A stretch of 64,000 nt of DNA from Trichosporon coremiiforme (Eukaryota > Basidiomycota > Tremellomycetes > Trichosporonales > Trichosporonaceae), in assembly GCA_039545355.1 (NCBI GenBank), contig BCJJ01000018.1:186001-250000 (forward strand), in the 5' to 3' direction. The position numbers were made by a program, and so were the translations under genes. This document shows, in pieces, positions 12,588 to 23,200 of the stretch. The notes below the pieces were generated by a model, which did not search any database, was not told the origin of the DNA, and worked only from the letters and a program-made list of their open reading frames with translations. The first letter of the stretch is position 1. Every line of letters starts with the position of its first letter.

Positions 12588-13618
12588 TCAAAGCATAAGG
12601 ACGCCCGACTGCTCCTTGGGGTACCGGCCGCCCTTCGGCTCGAACTTGGCGAGGACGTCGTTGATCCTCTTGAGATCATCATCAGAGAGCTTGATGTTGC
12701 CAGCCTCCGCGTTCTGCGTGACTCGCTGCGGGTTGGTGCTAGCGGGGATGGGGATGTTGTAGGGGCTGAGGGCGAGAACCCAAGCAATAGCGAGCTGGGC
12801 GGTAGTGAGACCCCTCTCCTTCGCCATGTCATCGAGCACATCGACGAGCTTGAGGTTGTGGTAGAACGCCTCGCCCTGGAAGCGCGGGATGTACTTGAGG
12901 AAGTTGCCCTCGGGGATGTCCTCCGGCTTCTTGTACTTGCGCGTGAGGAAACCGCGACCGAGAGGCGAGTAGGCGTAGATCGGGACCTTGGTCTCCTTGC
13001 TCCACTCGATCACATCGCGCGTCGGCTGGTCGTAGTTCCACAGCGAGACCTCAATCTCGACAGTCGCAATCTCGTAGTGCTGAGCGGCAGTGCGGCACGT
13101 GTTCGCGTTCACCTCGGACAGACCGAGTGCACTGAAGAGACCCTCCTTGCGCAGCTCGTCGAAGGGGCGGAGGAACTCAACAACGTCCTGGCCGGGCAAC
13201 AGGCGGGCGGGAGAGTACACGTCAATTGGAACGTTGGCGCCGAGAAGCTCCTGCGTCTTCTGCAGTAGGCGGCGGTTGACCTCCTTGTCGTTCGTCGGCA
13301 TCATGTTGTCCAGCCCTCCCTTGACGACAAGCTGCACCTTACCGATGTACTCGGGGTACTTCTTGAAGAAACGCCCGATCAACTCGAGGTTCGCCCACTC
13401 GTTAGGCGGCATGCCGTAGAACGTCGCTGTCGACCAGGTGTTCGACCCAGCCTTGAGGGCTGCGAGCATGCACTCGAACGCGACCTCATCGCCAACCGGG
13501 TCCGGCACCCACGAGAACTGCATCAGGCCCTGCCTATCCGTCAGTATTCGCCCCAACACAGTACGCACCCGACACAGCCGACGTCCTTTCCAGCAAGCTT
13601 AACAGTAGGGATCGGCAT
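12588..13618 (-). CDS. Aldo/keto reductase, pyridoxal-reductase-like (AKR8 type)
   Basis: Predicted 331-residue cytosolic NADPH-dependent oxidoreductase from exons 13618-13569 and 13533-12588, joined by a 35-nt intron (join VGQGLMQFSW). It has the AKR barrel layout: a GLMQFSW-type opening, KVQLVVKGG (strand with the conserved Lys), GLFSALGLSEVN, VPIYAYSPLGRGFLT, LTTAQLAIAWVLA and the IPIPASTNPQRVTQNAEA cofactor loop. The usual catalytic Asp of the DTA.xYG motif is replaced (NTWSTATFYG), and the usual His position lies in DVYSPAR. Both departures resemble fungal pyridoxal reductases (Plr1, AKR8), hence the call. A general AKR with another carbonyl substrate remains possible. Confidence 0.82.
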
Positions 13619-14196
13619 GATTATCTGTTGTGTAGAAGTGGGGAAGATGAGATTGCCGCAGAAATAGCAACTGCGGTCACTACCACGGCGACTGCTCGCG
13701 GCACCATGACGTCGTTCACCGAAATTCACCGTACTCGTTCTTAGTCAGCTAGCCGACGGGTTGCAACGCTTTGCGAACAACCACTCCGAATGACGAGAAG
13801 CGGAAACGTGGGACAGCTACTGCCACTCCCTCCTCTGTGTCCCATGCTTCCGGATGTGGGGGAATGCCTTGCATGATGTGTCTGGGCGGCATGTCTCCGT
13901 CGCCTTCGACCAGGACCTCCACCAGCCATACCAGCACACTCCATGTCAAGTGCCAACCCGTCTCTTTATGCCTCCATGCACACCAAGTCGCTGTCCTTCA
14001 TCCTCGCAAGATCGTTGCAAGAGTGAAAGCGTGGAAGTAATGCATGAGCTAAGGAGGTGTAGCTTGTCGATCACTGCCACTGGCGATAATGCCGAAATGC
14101 CGGTCGCTAATGATGGTGGTCTAGAATGTTGTTGGTATGACCGCTGCCTCGATCTCAGAGCCAGCATCCAACCACGCGCCCGTGACGACCGCCATC
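13619..14196. promoter_or_regulatory. Divergent intergenic region, AKR / U2AF
   Basis: This 578-bp gap lies between divergent starts. An in-frame ATG at 14137 could extend the U2AF product by 20 residues. No other gene or distinct site was recognised. Confidence 0.4.
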
Positions 14197-16053
14197 ATGG
14201 ACGCTGCTTACGGTGAGCATACCCAAGCTATCGAAGAATCGCAGTTAGCTGACTCTTCAGACGCCCTCGACGCCGCTACGTCGTCGTACAAGTCGTCCCG
14301 TGACGGTAAGTTATGGAACGCGACGCGCCAGGAAGACACATCAGATCACAGTCGCTAACCCCAGACCGACACAGGAGCCACCGCGACGACCGTCACAGGG
14401 ACTATGACCGTCGTGACCGTGACCGCGACCGTAGCGATCGCGACTACGACAGGCGCGATCGGGACCGGGACCGTAGCGACCGCGGCGATCGTGACCGCGA
14501 CTATGACCGCAGCGATCGTCACCGGCATCGGGATAAGGACTACGAGCGCCGCGACCGGGGCGAGCGGGACTATGACCGTGGAGACCGGAGGCGCGACGAC
14601 CGGTACGGACGCGATGACCGGGGGTACGGACGGGAGCGCTCGCCGCGGCGGCGACACGATGACCGCGACTGGCGCCGGAACGACAGGGATGACTGGCGCG
14701 GAGGTGGTGGCGGCGGCGGTCGCGGAGGTGGTCGTGGCAGGCATCACTCGCCGCAGCGCTCGCCGACGCCGCCGGACGCGATTCCTCTCGAGCAGCGCCA
14801 GGTCGAGCCGTCGCTGTGGGACATTGCGCCGCCCGCGTTCGAGGGCGTCAGTGCCATGGAGGCTAAGATGACTGGTGAGTTGCGGTGTTGATCTCTATGA
14901 ACTAACGCCAGGCATGTTCACGTATGGCCCCGGACGTGTCGCGCCGCCCTTACACCTCGGCTTGCCCTCTTCGTTCGTGAGCCCGCTCACGCAGAAGAAG
15001 CGCATCTACTTTGCAGGCGTGACGGATGCGATGAACGAGAGCCGACTGCGCAAGCTGTTCAACAAGGTGCTGCGCGATGTGGGATACGACGGCGAGGCGG
15101 TTTCCGGTGTCGAGATCAACAAGGAAAAGGACTACGTGTGGGTCGAATTCGTGTCCTCGGACCTGGCGCAGGTCGTGTTCAACAAGAAGGACCTGGACTT
15201 TGACGGCACGCCTGTCGAGCCGAAGCGCCCCAAGGACTTTGTCGGTATCGACCCCGCTCTCGGTTTCATGGGCGTCAGCGGCGACCCGAACAACAAGCTC
15301 TTCGTCGGCGGCCTGCCCACGACCCTCGGCAGCGACGAGGTCAAGGAGCTGCTTACGCCCTTTGGCGAGCTGCGCACGTTCAACCTCGTCAAGGAGGGCA
15401 ACGGCAGCGTCAGCAAGGGTTTTGCGTTTGTGGAGTTCCTCGACCCCGCCGTGACGGACATTGCGATCCAGGGTCTGAACGGGTTCCAGCTCGGCGACCG
15501 TGCGCTCGTCGTGCAGCGCGCCGCGACTACCGGCCGCAGCGCGTCCAGTACCGGCGTCAGCGGCACGGCGCAGTTCCTGGCCCAGTCCTCGATCCTGGAG
15601 AAGGCCGACGAGCCCGCGCCCGCGACACGCGTCATCCTCATGCTGAACATGGTCGAGGCCGACGAGCTGTACGACGACCGGGACTACGCCGAGATCCTCG
15701 AGGACATTCGCGACGAGTGCTCCAAGTTTGGCGAGGTCGAGGGCGTGCGTATCCCCCGCCCCGTGCCGAAGAGCACCAAGTGGGAGCCGTCCGACTCGGC
15801 CGCGCAGACGGCCGAGAAGAACCGCCGCATCGACCAGGAGAACGGCGTCGGGCGCGTCTACGTCATGTACGCCGACACGGAGAGCGCCGTCAAGGCCATG
15901 CGTGCGCTTGGTGGACGGCAGTTTGCGGGCCGCACCATCCTCGTCGCGAGCTGCAGCGAGGAAGACTTCCTTGGTCCCGCGCCCCCGCCCCCGCCCTCTC
16001 CCCCGCCTGCGCCTGAGGGTGACGACGTCCCTCCGCCCCCGCCGCCCGCCTAA
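14197..16053 (+). CDS. Splicing factor U2AF large subunit (U2AF65 / Prp2 homologue)
   Basis: Predicted 570-residue nuclear protein from exons 14197-14212, 14261-14305, 14365-14874 and 14912-16053. It begins with an arginine-aspartate-rich low-complexity region, then a glycine-rich patch (RGGGRGRHH) and the segment around SLWDIAPPAFEGVS. Two RRMs follow: RIYFAGVTDAM with VWVEFVSS, then NKLFVGGLPTTL with GFAFVEFLDP. A C-terminal U2AF-homology domain (VILMLNMVEADEL, GRVYVMYAD) carries the RXF loop as RQF. U2AF65 binds the 3' splice-site polypyrimidine tract with the small subunit and SF1. The ATG at 14197 has a good context (CATCATGGA); 14137 is an in-frame alternative. The tail after the third domain is polyproline, unlike the animal protein. 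The 3' end faces CKS1. Confidence 0.93.
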
Positions 16054-16830
16054 ACGCACGAGGCGTTGTTTCGTAACATGTTAAATTGACCCTAATCAGA
16101 GAGCAGACGATCAGGCTGAGACAGGTTCACGCTGAGACCCGACGAGAAGACGAGACGGCGAGTATATGCCACCAATGCATGAGTGTATCTGTACGAGGAG
16201 TACTAACGCAGACCGCATCGCTATGCATGCAGGCTTATGCCGGAACCCAGTGGTGATGCTATTGAAAGAGGTTGTGAGATGCAAGACTCGCGGGGAATGC
16301 GTCCCCGCGAGCCAGAGTTGGTGTTTAAGGAGAGAAAGGTGGAAAAACTAGTGGTGGGTGTAAAAGTTGAGAAGTAAATCTATGGAACTATAGGTTGCGT
16401 TGAACAATATAAAAGGTGACTAGTAGGTAGGTCGTGTCGGTACGTTCGGGGCGTGGGCGTCGCGATCGTGCTGGCAAGCGCCGAAGGGTATGTGAAGCAT
16501 AATAGTAGTAAAGAAGAGGAGAAAAGGAAAACCCAAGAATGTGTGAAAGAGAACAACTCGTTAAAGAAGAATGCAAAAATGGGAAGAACTCGAATGGTTG
16601 AGGGAGTAATGCGGTGGTGGGGTTCGTAGCGTGAGTCGTGCATGGTCGTAGGATTGTGCGCGGTTGCTTTGATGGGGTGATCGCTGAATGCTGTCCTATG
16701 CTCTGCAAGCGTGTTTGCGTTGAGATGTGGCGGAGACATTCGGAGGTTGTTGGGGTCGGGCTGGAAGTACATTGATACACACAGGGAGCTGAGGGCTCAA
16801 GAGCCGAGAGGGGAAGGCGAAAGTGTCCTT
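16054..16830. other. Convergent intergenic region, U2AF / CKS1
   Basis: This 777-bp interval lies between convergent stops. It is purine-rich on the plus strand around 16320-16620 (pyrimidine-rich on the minus strand), and the open frames there are low complexity. It probably holds a long 3' UTR; no gene recognised. Confidence 0.45.
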
Positions 16831-17524
16831 TTAGTGCGCCTGCTGCGCCTGCAGCTGCTGCTGGAGATTGGCACGGCGAGCGGCGCGCGCACCGCTGCTG
16901 AGCGGAGGGTTCATGAGGTCGTAGTCCTTCGGCCGGCGGAAGAGCAGGACGTGAGGCTCCTGGAGTCCGTTAGAACTACCGACATCGACATCACTTACAG
17001 GTCCGTGGCGCATGTACATCTCCCAGCCGGGCGACTGGCGGATACCGAGACTCCGCCACGTCTCCTCCGGGAGGACGCCGGAGGGAACAAACTTCCAGAG
17101 CTGCTTGGGGAGCTGTGGTTGGGTCAGCCTATGTTCATGGCTTTGCAGTGCCAACTCACGATCACATGCCTGTTGGGGTGCGATATCATGATACGTCAGG
17201 GGGTTAGTGAACCAGAAATGAAGCAAACAGAAGATCGGTGCGAGTTGCGGTCGTTGAAAGCGAGGAAGATCGTCAGCATATGTCCCCGGCGTTGGCATCG
17301 CGGTTGCCCAAGCTCACCTGTACTCCCACTCGTCGTCTGCAATGGTCAGCCATTGTTCCCTGTGCAAGTATGGTAGGGGCAAACAACCGTTACCAGCTCC
17401 GTCGGGCAGCGATGTTTATCCCAACGTTGCACTCACCAGAGTATCGGTCTGAGTAGAAGATCTTCGGGCTGAACTGCTCGATGGCTCGTCGGCGCTCCTC
17501 GGCGGTGAACGTCTTCTTCGACAT
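16831..17524 (-). CDS. CKS1: Cyclin-dependent kinase regulatory subunit Cks1/Suc1
   Basis: Predicted 119-residue protein from five exons: 17524-17437, 17336-17318, 17169-17160, 17112-16999 and 16959-16831. The spliced product shows the Cks fold: [47 protein letters not shown], then the hinge [13 protein letters not shown]. The anion-binding Arg, Ser and Trp positions are present. One hinge residue is Gly where HEPEPH is usual. Cks1 docks on CDK and phosphorylated substrates to promote multisite phosphorylation. Exons 2 and 3 are only 19 and 10 nt, yet encode the conserved DDEWEYR and HVI. The C-terminal tail is Ala/Gln-rich (ending QQLQAQQAH), an extension beyond the core. Confidence 0.95.
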
Positions 17525-19139
17525 TGTTCGTTTATGGGTGGGCTTTGGGATAACGGTGAAATCTAGGCTGAGGTGGTCAGCAGTGCTCACTGGCTATGAA
17601 TACGGCGGTGGGCAGCGAGAAGACGACTGCAGCTGCGGTGAGGAATGAGGCGCCGTCCTCGCTGAATGACGAGGAAGGAAGGCTGCGGGCTGAGGAATGC
17701 AATCTTGGACGGAGCCGATCACTCAGCTGAGAACTCACGTTGGGGACAGCGAGCTCGGGAGACGGGTATACGCCGCGCTAGGTATGTGCGTTACGGCGGT
17801 ATGGAACAAGGGGGAGGGAAGGGCGCCGGTCTTGAGATGCGAGGCGAGGTATATGCGCTTGCTTGTGCTTGAGGTGTTTGGATGAGAGAAGAGACGAAGG
17901 CAGGAGGACAAGTGTTGGTTGTTTATGCAGCTCAAGGATGTTTGCGCCCCTATCTGTGTGGACGAGCGCCCTTAGGCCCCTATACGCAGACGGTCCAGTA
18001 GTTGTTTGGTACCAGTTGGCTAAGCCACTTGCGGGGAGTGCGGGGTACAGGGGTCCAAATGATGCCGCTCAAAAGAAAGTACGTCGCGTGTAGGCCGTGT
18101 TTTCAGCTCAGGCACTGACACTGAATGCCCCGTTTGGGCCGTGTCCGGGCCGTGGGCGCCGTCTGTTTCTCACACTTTCGCTACACAAGAGCAGAGACTC
18201 AACCGTGGGAGACCGGCTCGCAGGCGTCTCGACGGCGCCCCTCGACCGGGAGTGCGTCCGGCTGCTCCGTCCTAAATTAACCTTAAAGCGGCATGACGCT
18301 GTATGCAGGAATTTCATGAGCAACTCTACTGCAGAAGGAATGTTTGGTTGACCTCATCCCCCTCCATCACGCGACCTCGACTTGCAGTCATCGACGTCGG
18401 ATTCGTCAAACTTGTTTGGTATGCGGATCCAACGCGCATCGTCAGCCATTCCAATGACCTGCGAGAGCCGTCCGGGAGCGCGGCGTGTGCTCGATGCTCG
18501 ATGATAGGGACTGGATCGGCCAGTGGAATGAATGGAGGACCAGCCGCTCGCACCGGACCCACCCTTGTTGATCCCGCTAGCGCGCAGCACCCATTGGCAG
18601 GCTCTTGCACAAACAACAAACAAACATTTCTGACCAACTCGCTATTCGTTCGATGTTCAGGAGTGCTTTGGCGACGAGCGAAAGGATGAATCCTTGCAGG
18701 CAAGTTGTTTGTTTGGCTCGTAAGACATCCAGGGTCAGACGGAATGTGCAGGTGTCGTTTCAGCATTTGGTACCAAGCAGGAACAGAGCTGGAGAAGACC
18801 TTCCCCTCACGTTCCGTCAACATTACACCTTCTGCTGCGACCCGGCCGTTAAAGTTGCCATCTGACAGTTTAAGCGACGACGTCCTGTAGGCATGCGTGA
18901 GTTCGAGTGATAGCATGACTTTATCAGCTCAGGGCGATCCGCAAGAAGCGCAGCGTCCGTTACTCGGTGCTCTGAGTGAATGCCGATTCTCGCAGTCGTC
19001 AGGGCCCGATAAGAGCCTCGACATGACCGCTGGTCATGCAGTATACACCTATTCATACCACTGAATCCCAGATACAGTGTATTTCCAAGAGAATGAAGGG
19101 GAGGGAGAAAAAGAAGAAAGAGCCAACGACCGCATGCGC
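17525..19139. other. Gene-free interval between CKS1 and the lipase gene
   Basis: About 1.6 kb with only short, unsupported frames. The right part of CKS1 upstream sequence (17525-17950) should contain its promoter, and the far end the lipase 3' UTR. No RNA gene or repeat recognised. Confidence 0.45.
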
Positions 19140-20251
19140 TCAGTCGCACTTCATCATGATGCCAGCGTACGGTCCACCGTGCGCGTCCGTAATGGCAGCC
19201 TGGCCCTTGTCGCTAATGCTGTCCGAGCAGTTGTCGTTCTCCTGACCCTCGCACACACGCCACTCCTGCGGCTTGTCCGTGTGCATCATCCAGACCTCGT
19301 TGCTGGGGTGCCTGTAGTCGAGCCACATGGGAGGCAGGTGCGGCACGAGATCGTTGTAGACGGTCATGAAGCTGTACCTGCCCGGGAGGGTGGCGTCGAC
19401 GTAGTTGGCCCAGGCCTCGTTGCCGACTCGGGCGGGACCGAACATCTTCGCCGTCACGGTGACGCCGAGCTGTTTCTGGAGGTACACGGCGATGAGCTGG
19501 CCGACGGCGCCGCCCATGCTGTGACCAGCGACGAGGACCTGCTTCAGACCCTTCTCGCATGCAGCCTCGACCTGCGTGAGCACCTGCTCGCGCACGTCCT
19601 TGAAGATGCCGTAGAAGCCGTCGTGCACCTTGCCCGGCGAGCCCGGGAACCACTCCTTGTTCGGCGTCACGTAGCTGATGCCGATGGCGTTGATCCAGCT
19701 CTCGGCGCTCTGGCCGTTGAGCCCACGCATGGACACAATGACGTGCGAGGCGTTCTGGGCGACATAGTCTGCGGGTCAGCTCGTCATCGGATGGCACCGA
19801 GGTGGGCAAGGCGGTGGGCCATGTGGTGCACCTCACCACACTTCAGCTTTTTTACTTGTGATTGAATTGAGAGTGACTGATCATGTGGCAGACAGCCTGT
19901 AACTCACAGTAGGGAACGTCGTCGTTGTCGCCTCCAGCATGGAGGAGCTCGACGGTGCTGCCACCGGGGACAGTGGTGCACTCGTCGCCGCAGCCCCAGT
20001 TCTGCAGCTTCTCGGTGCCGCAGTAGGATGCGCTGCATCTGTCAGTAGCTTTCTGGTGGTGAAACCCACGCAGCCCAGCGGGCATCGGCGTTCCAGGATG
20101 AGTACGCCTCAGCGCTCAGCGCAGAGTAGGGTCCCTTCGTGGTCGGGTTCCAGGGCGCGCGCTCCTCCAGTCCACCGGTCGGGACCGGTCCCGGTGTCGG
20201 CGAGGCGAGGACCGAGAGGGCCGTAGCGAGTAACGAGAGAGCGGCGATCAT
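19140..20251 (-). CDS. Secreted class 3 (fungal) lipase
   Basis: Predicted 311-residue alpha/beta hydrolase from exons 20251-20070, 20032-19908 and 19768-19140. The N-terminus is a signal peptide (MIAALSLLATALSVLAS) with cleavage likely near residue 17. The nucleophile elbow is GHSMGGAVGQ, with catalytic Ser at about residue 186. The Asp is in YNDLVPHLPP (about 242) and the likely catalytic His in ITDAHGGPYAG (about 299). YRHPSNEVWM is also typical of the family. Cysteines in YCGTEKL, WGCGDEC and the tail suggest disulfides in a secreted enzyme. The substrate may be triacylglycerol or a related ester; feruloyl esterases share this fold, so specificity is inferred. The last intron (139 nt) is longer than usual. 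Confidence 0.9.
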
Positions 20252-23200
20252 GAGTGAGTGAGGTGAACCGTGGGCAATGCGCGGGGCCGCTCCTGCGTCT
20301 GCCTTCTTATAACGAAGCACGTTCAGCCTCCGAAACCTGTCAGAAACGAGCAGCAAGGAATTCGGGGACTGCAAGGGATCGCGGGATATCCGCCGAGCAC
20401 GAGGACAAGCACGAGTGGCTGCATCGAGGTCTCGGGCAGAAGCGACGGTGGGGACGAGGGCCCATGTACGACACCGTCACGAGATCAGCGTGCGAGGCCC
20501 ACGCAAGGTTTGGTAATGTACGCCCTGTCACGCCCTATTGTTTGCGCTCGATCTCACACGTTTCTGCCTCTCTGCTGCAAAGCAGGAGTTATGCAGGAGT
20601 AGCCCGCTCGTGGGGTCGTGGGCCCGGCATGCCGGGCAGAGGGCCACGGGCGGGGCAGTGCGTCGCGGGGTGGGAGCCACGGCGACCACTGAAGACGGGA
20701 TGAATAGACCAATCGGGCCTTAATGAGCGGTAGCTGCTGGGTTGAATTGTCACAAGCGCACCTGCGCCCCCTTAGTCTGCTGGGATATCTTATCGCCCGC
20801 TCAAACGCTCTACAAACGCGGGGAGGATGCCTGAGTCCGCCCCTCCTCGTGCTTCCTCCTGACGGTCTGCGTTCCACGAAGCAACTGGAGCAGTGCAGTG
20901 CTCCTGTTGCAGATCATGTCGCAGGAGCGCGGGCATCGTAACGTCGCCCGTACGTGCGTACGAGGCAAAGACTGCGTGTGTAGCCATGAAGAGAGCGTCG
21001 GGACACAGTGCGAGAGACATAAGACGGGCTCGATGCGGGTGACGGGCGTTGCTAGCCCCAGCCACTGCACTGTGGTTAGTGATACGGTGCACTGAGGCTT
21101 CAGAAGGTAGCTGCGGTGAAGAGATGTCGTGGCTGAAGCGATAATTTCTCGGTCTGTCGGGAGATCCAGTGGCCAGGCGCTGTATTCTTCGCCAAGGCGG
21201 AGAAATCAAGCTTTGTGAGGTCGGGACCCCAGTGTTCTGGTGGCTGTCTGTCCCTAGTCCCGCAGCAGAGAAACGTCACCCAGTGAGCCGTTCACAGCCG
21301 GAGGTAGATCTCCCCTGTCTGCGCTTATGCCATCAAAGACCGACAAGGTTTCGCTGAGTGAGTCTCCGCGCATTGTACCGCGCCTTTGAGCATCGCTGAC
21401 GTGCGAAGGCGTACTCCCTCGCCGTGATTCCCGACAACGATGATGAGGATGATCATGCAACATCAGGCACTTCGGCTCATGTTGCAATTCGGAAACTCGC
21501 CGGCCAGCCGTCTCCTGTCTCTGCACGGGGACAGTTCGCGACTGACTTTCGCACGTGACTATCCCTGGCTTCTGGTCGGTACGTCTTCTTCTCTCGCGAT
21601 GTCTTGGGATTGCAACATACCCCGCAGAGCTTGGAGCGCAGTACCTTCGTCGGGATAGCACTCCAAGGGCACCTCAAGGGCCGTAAGGGAGACACCGAGT
21701 ACCAGGAAAACTGTATCGCGTCAGACTCCAGCTTAGCCCTATCAGCTGTGCGTGATTGGCGGACTCTCACCCGAAAGGTGTGGGCCCCGATGGGGATGCT
21801 GAGCACGGGGTCTGGCTTGGATGAGGCTGCTCTAAGTCATGTGCTCTGAAGATGTCTGGCCAAGCAGATTGGCTTCACTGGTACGGGGCCACCACCGCCG
21901 GCCGCCGCCGTGGCGGGCAAGTGGGCGGGCGTGTCTCAGGTGCTTTTCGCCGCTGGCGCTGACTCCACCTGGGGTTAGCGGCAGTGGGCATGGATTGACC
22001 AAAGTTTACAATTCTGTATCCCATCGGCGCTTCACGCCGCCGAAACCCAGATGTGAACGCCTCTGCGGCCCCCTGTGGAGGATGCTCCAAAGCCAGGTCT
22101 TCGTGGATCGAGACGAGCCCCACGAGAAGGGACTCGTGTCCGGCACAGGGGTACGGCTGGCCGGTACTCCGTCCCCGAGATGAGCTTTCTCCAGCCTCGG
22201 CCGGAGCCACAACCGGAGCAAACATGATCACCCTGGCTCCAGTGTTGAGGAACCGAACAGCGATACGAAGAGGTTGTCGCCTAAACCGCTTAGGTCACTC
22301 GACGACCGTTCGAGCATTCCAGCGCCTCTTCGACATTCAGATCCATTCATGCCATTCACCTTCTCAACTCACACATCACACAGCTGAAATGCAGGATCAT
22401 CGACGGTTAGCCTAAGAAGAGGCACCGAAGGAAGAAGGAATCAGGAGTCCGAGACGTCGACACAACGCGCCTGACTTTCCAACGCCAAACACGCCCGGTC
22501 AACCCAACTGACCCGACGACTGCAGGGTGTGATGACGACGAGCAAAGCTTTCGGTGCAGGGGTATCTGCTTTCCGATCCCATGGGCTCATGCCACAACTA
22601 CCGCAGTTGCGCGGTCTGCTACGTCAGCCAGTCACCGGTCTCGGTCGACTGTACCCCGCAGATCCAGACCTTTCCCCGACCTGCAGGCACCTGACGACAG
22701 AATGCGTGGCGCATAGCTTGCTGATGAAAAATGGCTCAAGGGCAATCGCTCTGCATATCAATCAATCCAGACTACAACATGGGTAGTTCACAAACTCTGA
22801 CTCATCACCCGTGGCACTTGGCCGCCAACTCGTACCTGCGTCGCGATCCGCAGCCCGGTCTGTTCCCTCCCGTCTCGAGCCGGCAGTTCCTGACCTGCGG
22901 GTGCGGCTGATGCGCGTACGTTCCCGGGGGAGCCCTCTGATCTCCCTCGGAGGCGTCGAGGGCAGGGACATCGCTGGATACCTGGAGAGACGTCTTGATG
23001 AACTGGCTCCGGTGCACCTGTTTGGCGATCCCCGAGTCAGGCCCCCTAGGTCGCCATCGCCCAGCCAGGTCCGGCCCAGTCGGTCCGAGTCATCTGTGTC
23101 TTGGCCCCCCCTCAACTGCGGTCGTGCAACGCGTGTCGGCACGTGAGGTGTGAGGAGCTCGGTGGCGTCGCTGGACCCCACGGCCGATGAGGTGGGTGGG

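Noticed and set aside
13529..13569. Splice acceptor after GGCAG for the aldo/keto reductase intron
   Set aside because: It puts a TGA in frame immediately; the upstream TAG acceptor (exon starting at 13533) keeps the frame and restores the family motif.
14950..16059. 369-codon minus-strand frame opposite U2AF
   Set aside because: Antisense shadow of three well-supported RNA-binding domains; Arg/Leu/Val-rich with no motif.
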